Shown one piece after another: positions 6,969-13,667 of a DNA stretch of 17,306 bases. The notes beneath the pieces were generated by a model, which saw nothing but the letters and a program-made list of their open reading frames with translations, made no database searches and was not told the origin of the DNA. Where the stretch lies: the NCBI GenBank assembly GCA_018715465.1, contig DVLN01000218.1:1-17306 (forward strand), written 5' to 3'. Source of the stretch: Candidatus Faecivivens stercorigallinarum. Its GTDB lineage: Bacteria > Bacillota > Clostridia > Oscillospirales > Ruminococcaceae. The number at the start of each line of letters is the position of its first letter. Positions within the stretch are counted from its first letter, which is position 1. Made by a program: the position numbers and the translations under genes.

Positions 6969-8141
6969 TTAACCGTAGATGGAGAGCAGAACGCCTGCCG
7001 CAACAGCAGAACCGATAACACCAGCAACGTTCGGGCCCATCGCATGCATCAACAGGAAGTTGGTGGGATCCTCTTCCGAACCAACCTTCTGGGAAACACG
7101 CGCTGCCATCGGGACAGCAGATACACCAGCCGAACCGATCAGCGGGTTGATCTTGCCGCCGGACATAATGTACATCAGTTTGCCAAGCAGGACGCCGCCG
7201 AAGGTGCCCAGGCAGAAGGCAGCCAGACCCATTGCCAGAATACCCAGCGTCTTGGGGGTCAGGAAGTAGTCATACCGGGCAGTCGCACCGACAGTAACAC
7301 CCAGGCAGATGGTGATAATGTTCATCAGCTCGTTCTGAGCGGTCTTGACCAGACGGTCGACAACGCCGGACTCTTTCATCAGGTTGCCCAGCATCAGCAT
7401 ACCGATCAGAGGAGTTGCGTCCGGAACCATGAAGCAGACGACCAGCGTAACCAGAATCGGGAAGACGATCTTTTCGGTTCTGGAGACGGGACGGAGCGCG
7501 GTCATCTTGACGGCACGTTCCTTCTTGGTGGTCATTGCCTTCATGATCGGGGGCTGGATAACCGGAACCAGTGCCATGTAGGAATATGCTGCAACAGCGA
7601 TGGAGCCGAGCAGGTGAGGTGCAAGGATCTTGGTGACCAGAATTGCGGTCGGGCCGTCAGCGCCGCCGATGATACCGATGGAAGATGCTTCTTCAGGCGT
7701 AAAGCCGAGCAGCAGAGCGCCGATAAAAGCAATAAAGATACCCAGCTGTGCAGCAGCGCCCAGCAGGAAGGATTTGGGGTTCGCAATCAGCGGACCAAAG
7801 TCGGTCATCGAACCGATGCCCAGGAAGATCAGCGGCGGATAAAGCCCCAGCTTAACGCCCAGATACAGGATGTCCAGCAATCCGCCATCGTGCAGCACCG
7901 TACCATAGTCGATACTGTTGCCGATATAGAACTCCATGTGGAACAGACCATTGTTGGGGATGTTGGTCAGCATCATACCAAATGCGATGGGCAGCAGCAG
8001 CAAAGGCTCATACCCTCTGGCAATCGCCAGGTAGGCCAAAAAGCAGGCAATGCCGATCATAACCAGCTGCTGCCAGTTGACATTGGCAAAGCCGGATGAC
8101 AGTGCAATGTCCTTGACACTGTTTACGAATACTTCAAACAT
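6969..8141 (-). CDS. oadB: Na+-translocating decarboxylase, beta subunit
   Basis: The membrane subunit of oxaloacetate, methylmalonyl-CoA or glutaconyl-CoA decarboxylases, which couples decarboxylation of a carboxybiotin to outward Na+ pumping. The 390-residue protein is strongly hydrophobic with many helices and holds the diagnostic conserved loop GGADGPTAI (about 159-167), whose Asp is the Na+/H+ site, preceded by GIGSMTDFGPLIANP (108-122). Later conserved stretches include SGGKINPLIGSAGVSAVP and the C-terminal HAMGPNVAGVIGSAVAAG. The ATG at 8139-8141 follows AAAGGA. It lies 40 bases after the gamma subunit gene and ends at a terminator. No carboxyltransferase (alpha) or biotin carrier is in the window, so which substrate it serves is unknown. 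Confidence 0.95.
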   Translation of the reverse strand: MFEVFVNSVKDIALSSGFANVNWQQLVMIGIACFLAYLAIARGYEPLLLLPIAFGMMLTNIPNNGLFHMEFYIGNSIDYGTVLHDGGLLDILYLGVKLGLYPPLIFLGIGSMTDFGPLIANPKSFLLGAAAQLGIFIAFIGALLLGFTPEEASSIGIIGGADGPTAILVTKILAPHLLGSIAVAAYSYMALVPVIQPPIMKAMTTKKERAVKMTALRPVSRTEKIVFPILVTLVVCFMVPDATPLIGMLMLGNLMKESGVVDRLVKTAQNELMNIITICLGVTVGATARYDYFLTPKTLGILAMGLAAFCLGTFGGVLLGKLMYIMSGGKINPLIGSAGVSAVPMAARVSQKVGSEEDPTNFLLMHAMGPNVAGVIGSAVAAGVLLSIYG

Positions 8142-8181
8142 ATTTCAGTTTCCTTTCTTCAGAGTAGTCTTCATCATCAGG

Positions 8182-8562
8182 TCAGAAAGGTCTGACATTC
8201 TCGGCAAGCCCAGCACGGCTCCAGGCGCTTGCGCCGGGACGAACCCTGCGGATGCTCTTGACAACATAAGACTTGCCGCTGCCCTCTTCTGCAAGAATAA
8301 CGGCCAACGCTGCGGTAATCGCTGCGGCGACTTCGTCATCCATGTTCTCACCAGCCGAAACAACGGGAGGAGCCGCCTTCGGCTTTGCAGCAACCGCTGC
8401 CTTCGGTGCAGGCTTGGGAGCAGGAGCAGCTTTCGGTTTGTTGCCGCCAGCGCTTTCCATAATCTTCCCCACGCCCCAAACGAGCAGGATCAGCAGGCCA
8501 AGCGCGATAAAGACAACGACGAGACCGGTAAATACCGTTCCCCAGGCTGTAGTCCAATCCAT
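8182..8562 (-). CDS. oadG: Na+-translocating decarboxylase, gamma subunit (OadG family)
   Basis: A 126-residue single-span membrane protein beginning MDWTTAWGTVFTGLVVVFIA, with the N-terminal helix at about 8-32 and a cytosolic Ala/Pro/Lys-rich linker (about 42-66) of the kind found between OadG's membrane anchor and its C-terminal domain. The conserved MDDEVAAAITAALAVIL segment (about 73-90) precedes a basic C-terminus. In the complex the gamma subunit anchors the alpha subunit to the beta subunit. Identification rests on the topology, this segment and the adjacent oadB. The ATG at 8560-8562 has AAGGAG nine bases upstream. No clear promoter was found just ahead of it, so it may be read from the fkbM-type gene. 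Confidence 0.87.
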   Translation of the reverse strand: MDWTTAWGTVFTGLVVVFIALGLLILLVWGVGKIMESAGGNKPKAAPAPKPAPKAAVAAKPKAAPPVVSAGENMDDEVAAAITAALAVILAEEGSGKSYVVKSIRRVRPGASAWSRAGLAENVRPF

Positions 8563-8648
8563 GTATCATATCTCCTTCATATATAGATTCTATATAAACC
8601 CGCCGCAGACTGGGCCTGCCGCAGGATAGATAAAAATTGAAGCCGCCC

Positions 8649-9761
8649 TCATTCACACCATGCACAGAAGTTGACTTCCCATGCCGGATAGTACGGCTGA
8701 TGCCGCAGACAGATTCGATATCCTGGCTCGATCCGGTGCAGCAGCAGCGGCAGAGCAAAGATATCTTCTGTGCGGTGGTAGGCTGAAAACAACAGCTTTG
8801 GCCGCATCAGCCGCAGCGTCTGTTCAGCGCCGGAAAGGGCTCCGGCCTCGGCACCTTCGACGTCCATCTTGATGAGGGTGCACCGCTTTCCGCAGGTAAG
8901 CGAATCAACCGAATAAACCGGTACCTTCAGCTTGCCATTTTCAGAAAGGGAGGAATTCCTCCCGGCAGCGTTGTCAAACCACTCTTCCCCGTCTGACGAA
9001 GAAACGCCCCCTTCGACCAGCGTAAAACGCGGGTCGTCACAGAAGCCGGGCGCGAACGTCTCCATCTTCTGCACCAGCTTGCGCCGGTTTTTCGGGTCGG
9101 GTTCAACCGCCGTCACCGAACGGAATTTACCGCCGGTATACGCCAACAGCTCCCGGACGGTATCCCCGTCATATGCCCCCAGATCGAAAAAGGATTCATC
9201 CTCCCCGACCTTTAACAGCCGGTACATCTCCTCCCGCTCCGATTCACAGGCAGAAAGGTGAGCCAGCTTTCCGGTCATCCGGTAGGCAAACAGATGGACA
9301 AACACCTTGCGGGAAAGTTCGTCCGCCAGCAGGCTATAGGCTTCTTCCAGTTCCCCGGCGTGCGCGATCGCGTATTCCCGGTCCCAGATTCCGCCGCCAA
9401 ACAGCGGCAGGTCAGGCGCATACAGGGTATGCCGCCGGGAGACCCCGTCGATATGTGCCATCACATCCGGCAAAAAAGAGCCAAAGCACAGCAGGATCAC
9501 AAAATCCCCCAGCCGTGCTTCCACCTGAGCGAGCGTCTCCACCCGGAATCCGAGAAAGGTCTGGCCGCGAACAAACCCATCGCTTGCAAAAACACCGGAC
9601 ACCGCAATGCCCCGTCTTTTACACTCGGCAAAAGCCTTTTCCGCACCATTCCCCATCCCATACAGGACGACCGGGCAGGATTCGGACTGAAGCCGTTCCC
9701 AGAGGGTCTTTTCCTGCAAAATGTCGTCCATTTTCTCAAGAAAACCGCCTGAAACTGACAT
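8649..9761 (-). CDS. FkbM-family SAM-dependent methyltransferase with N-terminal nucleotide-binding-like domain
   Basis: The C-terminal half (about 185-370) is an FkbM methyltransferase: motif I FFDLGAYDGDTV (191-202), AVEPDP (218-223) after strand two, and IKMDVEGAE (297-305) typical of the family, which O-methylates sugars or natural products. The N-terminal part has a Rossmann-like VVLYGMGNGAEKAF (31-44) as seen in sugar-modifying enzymes. The acceptor is unknown and no glycan cluster surrounds it. The ATG at 9759-9761 is preferred (GGGGGAG ten bases upstream); TTG codons at 9764 and 9770 are alternatives. It has its own promoter at 9796-9824 and no visible terminator before oadG. Confidence 0.88.
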   Translation of the reverse strand: MSVSGGFLEKMDDILQEKTLWERLQSESCPVVLYGMGNGAEKAFAECKRRGIAVSGVFASDGFVRGQTFLGFRVETLAQVEARLGDFVILLCFGSFLPDVMAHIDGVSRRHTLYAPDLPLFGGGIWDREYAIAHAGELEEAYSLLADELSRKVFVHLFAYRMTGKLAHLSACESEREEMYRLLKVGEDESFFDLGAYDGDTVRELLAYTGGKFRSVTAVEPDPKNRRKLVQKMETFAPGFCDDPRFTLVEGGVSSSDGEEWFDNAAGRNSSLSENGKLKVPVYSVDSLTCGKRCTLIKMDVEGAEAGALSGAEQTLRLMRPKLLFSAYHRTEDIFALPLLLHRIEPGYRICLRHQPYYPAWEVNFCAWCE

Positions 9762-9795
9762 CAAACCCAAACTCCCCCATGCTAAGATTACCCTT

Positions 9796-9824
9796 ATTAT
9801 AACCCATTTTTCACCAATTGTCTA
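9796..9824 (-). promoter_or_regulatory. Promoter of the FkbM-type methyltransferase gene
   Basis: On the minus strand TAGACA (9819-9824) and a perfect TATAAT (9796-9801) have a 17-base spacer. The -10 lies 35 bases ahead of the chosen ATG. The repeat element C begins 17 bases upstream of the -35. Confidence 0.78.
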
Positions 9825-9841
9825 TACTTCATTCAAAAAAA

Positions 9842-9931
9842 GTGCAGTGCCTGCACTCCCTTGTTCGCGTTGGTCGGCGGCGTACCGACCGCCTCGGTCG
9901 TGATGATAACAGCCTTTGCAAACGCGCCGGG
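9842..9931 (+). repeat. 90-bp hairpin element, copy C
   Basis: Aligns over 90 bases without gaps to copies A and B. The first hairpin reads GTGCAG-TGC-CTGCAC, so the second base pair has changed from C-G to T-A with both sides altered together. The second stem GGTCGG/CCGACC is intact. The 60-80 region is the most diverged. It lies in the divergent gap between the methyltransferase and sdaAB genes. Confidence 0.85.
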
Positions 9932-9962
9932 CGCAGTGCCTGCGCTCCCTTGTTCACGTTGG
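9931..9962 (+). repeat. 90-bp hairpin element, 3'-truncated copy D
   Basis: Thirty-two bases matching the start of the element, with the C-G form of the first hairpin, directly abutting copy C at a period of 89 bases. Identity ends abruptly after CACGTTGG. The remaining DNA to the sdaAB promoter (9963-10078) has only short ACATGCA/CATACA-type direct and inverted runs and no gene. Confidence 0.75.
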
Positions 9963-10078
9963 CTGCCTACGAAGTGCATACATGCAAACCCATACATACA
10001 AAGCCCACACATGCACAGCGTATATTTGTCTATCCCAGAATAATTTAAGAACTGTTCACAGTTTATTTTGCTGCTGCA

Positions 10079-10107
10079 TTGCGAAAAAGGGTAGATTGTG
10101 ATACACT
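10079..10107 (+). promoter_or_regulatory. Probable promoter of the sdaAB-pepF-sdaAA operon
   Basis: TTGCGA (10079-10084) and TACACT (10102-10107) are 17 bases apart, ending about 35 bases ahead of sdaAB. The match is moderate, with no competing better candidate in the gap. Confidence 0.6.
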
Positions 10108-10142
10108 GAATAACGATATGAAAAAACAGGAGGATGAAAGGC

Positions 10143-10817
10143 TTGGGGCTTTTTGATATAATGGGGCCGGTCATGATCGGCCCGAGCAGTTCCCATACTG
10201 CCGGTGCTGCCAGGCTGGGACGGCTGGTCCGCCAGCTGACCGGCGGTGAAGTTCGGAAGGTGACGATGTACCTGCATGGTTCTTTTGCCACCACCTACCG
10301 TGGTCATGGCACCGACAAGGCACTGCTCGCCGGGATTCTGGACCTGCTGCCTTCCGATGAGCGGCTGCGGGACTCCTTCCGGCTGGCGGACGAGGCGGGC
10401 ATCCAGTACGCTTTTATTCCGACCGATCTCGGGGAAGACTATCATCCGAACACCGTCAAATTTGTCGTCGAAACCGCTGCTGGTACCACCCATACGGTGA
10501 TCGGCGCATCCATCGGCGGCGGACAGGTTCTGATCCGGGAGATTGATTCGTTGCAGGTCCGCTTTACAGGCGAACGTCCCATCATTATCTGCCGGCACGA
10601 AGACCACCCCGGCGTCATCGCCGGTATCTCGACCGTCCTCTACGAAGCTCATATCAACATCGGCAATATGAATGTCGATCGGGACCGCGGACGGGAAAGC
10701 CATACCGCACAGATGTATATTGAAATCGACTCTCTGCCCGGAAAAGGGCTGGAAGATAAAATCCGGGCCATCCCCGGTATCCTCAACGCAATGATCCTGC
10801 TGCCGGTACAGGAATAA
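10143..10817 (+). CDS. sdaAB: L-serine dehydratase, iron-sulfur-dependent, beta subunit
   Basis: With SdaAA it deaminates L-serine to pyruvate and ammonia. The 224-residue protein has the family signature GPSSSHTAG at about 13-21, the small beta domain to about 145, and a C-terminal ACT domain (RPIIICRHEDHPGVIAGIST onward) that may bind serine as an effector. The start is set at TTG 10143, giving MGLFDIMGPVMIGPSSSHT, which matches the usual family N-terminus and places AGGAGG nine bases upstream; the ATG at 10134 touches AGGAGG directly and would be poorly used. It leads a plus-strand operon with pepF (46-base gap) and sdaAA, the partner subunit being separated by pepF. Confidence 0.94.
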   Translation: MGLFDIMGPVMIGPSSSHTAGAARLGRLVRQLTGGEVRKVTMYLHGSFATTYRGHGTDKALLAGILDLLPSDERLRDSFRLADEAGIQYAFIPTDLGEDYHPNTVKFVVETAAGTTHTVIGASIGGGQVLIREIDSLQVRFTGERPIIICRHEDHPGVIAGISTVLYEAHINIGNMNVDRDRGRESHTAQMYIEIDSLPGKGLEDKIRAIPGILNAMILLPVQE

Positions 10818-10863
10818 CCCCCGGCGCGGATACGTTTTGATAAAAGAAAGGAAATGGTTCAAG

Positions 10864-12648
10864 ATGGAACAGCTTAAAGAAAGAAAAGACATGGACCCCC
10901 GTTTTACCTGGGATTTTACCGATCTCTACCCCTCCGATGAGGCATGGGAACAGGAAATGAACGAACTGGGCGGCGAGGTCGAAAGCCTGTCTGCCCTCAA
11001 GGGAACGCTTGGAGCAAGTGCAGCTTCCCTCAAGGCCGGACTTGACCGCTATTATGCGGTTGCAAAGCGGCTTTTCCTGGCCGGATGCTACGCCTTTTTC
11101 CATATGTCGGCCGACAACGGCGACCCCCGCTATCAGCGGATGATGGGCCTTTCCCAGCAGCTGGAAGCTAAATTCAGCCAGAAGACCTCCTTCCTCGACC
11201 CTGAGATTCTGGCAATCGACCCCGATACGCTGGCGGGCTTCATGAAAGACCCGGCACTCGCTGAATACAGCCACATCATCGAAAACACCACCCGCGCCCG
11301 TGCCCACACCCTGCCTGCCGAACAGGAAGCGCTGCTGGCACAGTTTGCGCAGGTCCGCAATACCCCTGACCAGGTCTTCTCAATGTACGGCGATGTCGAC
11401 GTCCGCTTTGAGGACGTCATCGACGAAAACGGCAAACCCTCTCCGCTGACCAACGGCAACTTTGGTGTCTACCGCGAAAGCCGCTGCCAGGCTGTCCGTA
11501 AAGACGCCTTTGAAAAGATGATGGGCGCGTTCAAGGCCGCGATCAACACCCTTGCCGCCAACTATACCGGACAGGTCCAGATGAACAACGCTTTTGCACG
11601 TATCCGCGGCTTTAACTCTGCCTGTGAAGCCTCCCTCTTTGCCGGCAACATCCCGGTCAGCGTCTACGACTCCCTGACCGAAGCGGTCCATGCAGGGCTC
11701 CCCACGATGAAACGCTACCTCGGTCTGCGCAAAAAGGCACTGGGGCTGGATGAGCTGAACCTGTACGACCTGTATGTTCCGATGATTGACGATGTCGATT
11801 ACCCGATGCCGTTTGAAGAAGGCAAACAGCTGGTCAAAAAGGCGCTGGCACCGCTGGGCGAAAAGTACCAGGCACTGCTCGACCGTGCCTTTAACGAACA
11901 CTGGATCGACGTCTACGAAAACAAGGGCAAAACCTCGGGCGCATATTCCGCCGGTGTCTACGGTGTTCATTCCTTCGTCCTGCTCAACTACACCGACACC
12001 CTCGACGACGCCTTCACACTGGCGCATGAGCTGGGTCACGCGATGCACTCCTATCTGTCCAACGAAGCCCAGACCTTTGCCAACTCCGATTACTTTATCA
12101 CCGTCGCCGAGGTCGCTTCCACCGTCAACGAAGTTCTGCTGACCAAATACCTGCTCGCCAACGAGACTGACCCCAAAAAGCGTGCCTATATCCTCAACCA
12201 CTTCCTGGAAGGCTTCCGCACCACCGTTTTCCGTCAGACGCTGTTTGCCGAGTTTGAACGTAAGGCGCATGACCTCGACCAGGCTGGCACCCCTCTGACC
12301 GCAGAGGTACTCAGCGGGATCTATCATGACCTCAATGCCCTCTACTATGACGGCGCGGTCACCAACGAGACGCTGGATGTCGAATGGGCGCGGATTCCGC
12401 ACTTCTATTCCTCCTTCTATGTTTACCAGTACGCGACCGGCTTCTGCTCGGCTGTCGCAATCGCCAACCGCATCATCGAGACTGGCGATGCGTCTGATTA
12501 TCTCCGCTTCCTGACCACCGGCGGCAGCGATTACCCGATCGAAGAACTGAAGATCGCAGGCGTCGACCTGACCCAGCCGGAGACCGTTAAAAATGCGCTC
12601 AAGGTATTTGACGAAAGCCTGTCCGAACTGGAAGCACTGATCGGCTAA
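10864..12648 (+). CDS. pepF: Oligoendopeptidase F (M3B zinc metallopeptidase)
   Basis: A cytosolic zinc peptidase that cuts oligopeptides of roughly 7-17 residues inside the chain, used in peptide nutrition and turnover. The 594-residue protein has the HELGH zinc site at about 388-392 (catalytic Glu 389), with the third ligand Glu near 416 in VAEVASTVNE, the spacing of the M3 family. Preceding YSAGVYGVHSFVLLNY and following LDVEWARIPHFY are typical PepF stretches. The ATG at 10864 is preceded by AAAGGA at a rather long gap; a TTG extension to 10837 lacks a ribosome site. No terminator separates it from sdaAB, and sdaAA starts 14 bases after its stop. Full length for the family, no damage seen. 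Confidence 0.96.
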   Translation: MEQLKERKDMDPRFTWDFTDLYPSDEAWEQEMNELGGEVESLSALKGTLGASAASLKAGLDRYYAVAKRLFLAGCYAFFHMSADNGDPRYQRMMGLSQQLEAKFSQKTSFLDPEILAIDPDTLAGFMKDPALAEYSHIIENTTRARAHTLPAEQEALLAQFAQVRNTPDQVFSMYGDVDVRFEDVIDENGKPSPLTNGNFGVYRESRCQAVRKDAFEKMMGAFKAAINTLAANYTGQVQMNNAFARIRGFNSACEASLFAGNIPVSVYDSLTEAVHAGLPTMKRYLGLRKKALGLDELNLYDLYVPMIDDVDYPMPFEEGKQLVKKALAPLGEKYQALLDRAFNEHWIDVYENKGKTSGAYSAGVYGVHSFVLLNYTDTLDDAFTLAHELGHAMHSYLSNEAQTFANSDYFITVAEVASTVNEVLLTKYLLANETDPKKRAYILNHFLEGFRTTVFRQTLFAEFERKAHDLDQAGTPLTAEVLSGIYHDLNALYYDGAVTNETLDVEWARIPHFYSSFYVYQYATGFCSAVAIANRIIETGDASDYLRFLTTGGSDYPIEELKIAGVDLTQPETVKNALKVFDESLSELEALIG

Positions 12649-12662
12649 CCGGAAGAAAACGG

Positions 12663-13532
12663 ATGACCGCAAAAGAATGTATCGCCCGCGCCGAGGCTGA
12701 ATCCCTCACCCTCGGCGCCCTCTCTCTTGCCATCGAATCGGAAAACGGCGGCTCGATGGAAAATTCATTCAACCGGCTTTCGGCGATGCTGTCGGTTATG
12801 GAAGCGGAAGTCGAAAATGCACTGACTGCACCGGTTCTGTCGGTCAGTGGGCTGACCGGCGGCGACGGCTACCTGTATGAACAGTACCGCAAAAATGGCA
12901 GTTCCCTGCTGGGGCAGATCCCGGCACTTGCCGCCGCTTATGCACTGTCTGCCTCTGAGACAAACGCCGCGATGGGCCGGATTGTCGCCTGTCCGACCGC
13001 TGGTTCCTGTGGGATTGTCCCGGCATGTGTGCTGGCGGTATCCCGGGTGCGGAACATCCCGCAGGAAAAGGTGCTGGAAGCCCTGGCCTGCGCCGGGCTG
13101 GTCGGCATGCTGATCGACGAACATGCCTCCCTCGCCGGTGCGCAGGGCGGCTGCCAGGCGGAGTGCGGCAGTGCCGCGGCAATGGCGGCCGCCGCTGTCG
13201 TCGAAATGATGGGCGGAAGCCCCAAAGCCGCCTTTGACGCCGCTGCCATCGCAATCAAAAACCAGCTCGGGCTGGTCTGCGACCCGGTCGCCGGGCTGGT
13301 CGAAATTCCCTGCATCAAACGCAATGTCGGCGGGGTGTCGGTCGCGCTGTCGGCGGCAGATCTCGCGCTGGCAGGGATTGAAAGCAAAATCCCGTTTGAT
13401 GATACTGTCGACGCGATGAACCGGGTCGGGCGGGCATTGCCTGCCGCCCTGCGGGAAACCGCGCTGGGTGGGCTGGCAACGACTGAAACCGGCAAAAAAA
13501 TGCGGGAAAAAGTGTTCGGAAATGATAAATAA
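12663..13532 (+). CDS. sdaAA: L-serine dehydratase, iron-sulfur-dependent, alpha subunit
   Basis: The catalytic subunit, binding a [4Fe-4S] cluster that activates the serine hydroxyl. Candidate cluster cysteines are visible in GGCQAECGSA (about Cys164 and Cys168), GLVCDPVAG (Cys206) and EIPCIKRN (Cys217); PTAGSCGIVPA (111-121) is the conserved substrate loop. At 289 residues it has the usual alpha-subunit length. It starts 14 bases after pepF with GGAAG upstream, so it is co-transcribed and probably translationally linked. The cluster makes the enzyme oxygen sensitive, in line with an anaerobe. The coding sequence is intact despite the wide separation from sdaAB. Confidence 0.95.
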   Translation: MTAKECIARAEAESLTLGALSLAIESENGGSMENSFNRLSAMLSVMEAEVENALTAPVLSVSGLTGGDGYLYEQYRKNGSSLLGQIPALAAAYALSASETNAAMGRIVACPTAGSCGIVPACVLAVSRVRNIPQEKVLEALACAGLVGMLIDEHASLAGAQGGCQAECGSAAAMAAAAVVEMMGGSPKAAFDAAAIAIKNQLGLVCDPVAGLVEIPCIKRNVGGVSVALSAADLALAGIESKIPFDDTVDAMNRVGRALPAALRETALGGLATTETGKKMREKVFGNDK

Positions 13533-13543
13533 ACGGCTTCGGA

Positions 13544-13589
13544 AGGCAAAGTATCGGCAATTTGCCTGCAATTTGCCGATACTTTGCCT
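13544..13589 (+). other. 17-bp perfect stem-loop after sdaAA
   Basis: AGGCAAAGTATCGGCAA (13544-13560) pairs perfectly with 13573-13589 around a 12-base loop. No U tract follows on either strand, so it is not a classical terminator, though it may still pause or stop transcription or protect the 3' end of the operon mRNA. It ends nine bases before the asnS -35 box. Confidence 0.75.
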
Positions 13590-13598
13590 CCGATTCGC

Positions 13599-13627
13599 TT
13601 GACATTTTTCGTCACGTCCTCTACAAT
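13599..13627 (+). promoter_or_regulatory. Promoter of asnS
   Basis: A perfect TTGACA (13599-13604) and TACAAT (13622-13627) are 17 bases apart, with the -10 about 40 bases ahead of the asnS start. The leader is too short for a T-box element. Confidence 0.87.
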
Positions 13628-13667
13628 AGAAACCAGCCTAATAATACAGGAAAGGTTTGATCACCCC

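Noticed and set aside
8563..8648. Promoter for oadG in the A/T-rich stretch TTTATATAGAATC
   Set aside because: -10-like sequences exist, but no acceptable -35 stands 16-18 bases upstream. The CCTGCCGCAGG palindrome there has no U tract either.
9818..10294. Several short open frames across the repeat and sdaAB leader
   Set aside because: They lie in the hairpin elements or antisense to sdaAB and lack ribosome sites. The minus-strand reading of the element is open in all copies, but differences between copies mostly change residues rather than staying silent, so coding is not supported.
13533..13667. T-box riboswitch ahead of asnS
   Set aside because: The space between promoter and start codon is only about 40 bases, and no AGGGTGG-type T-box sequence or specifier stem is present.
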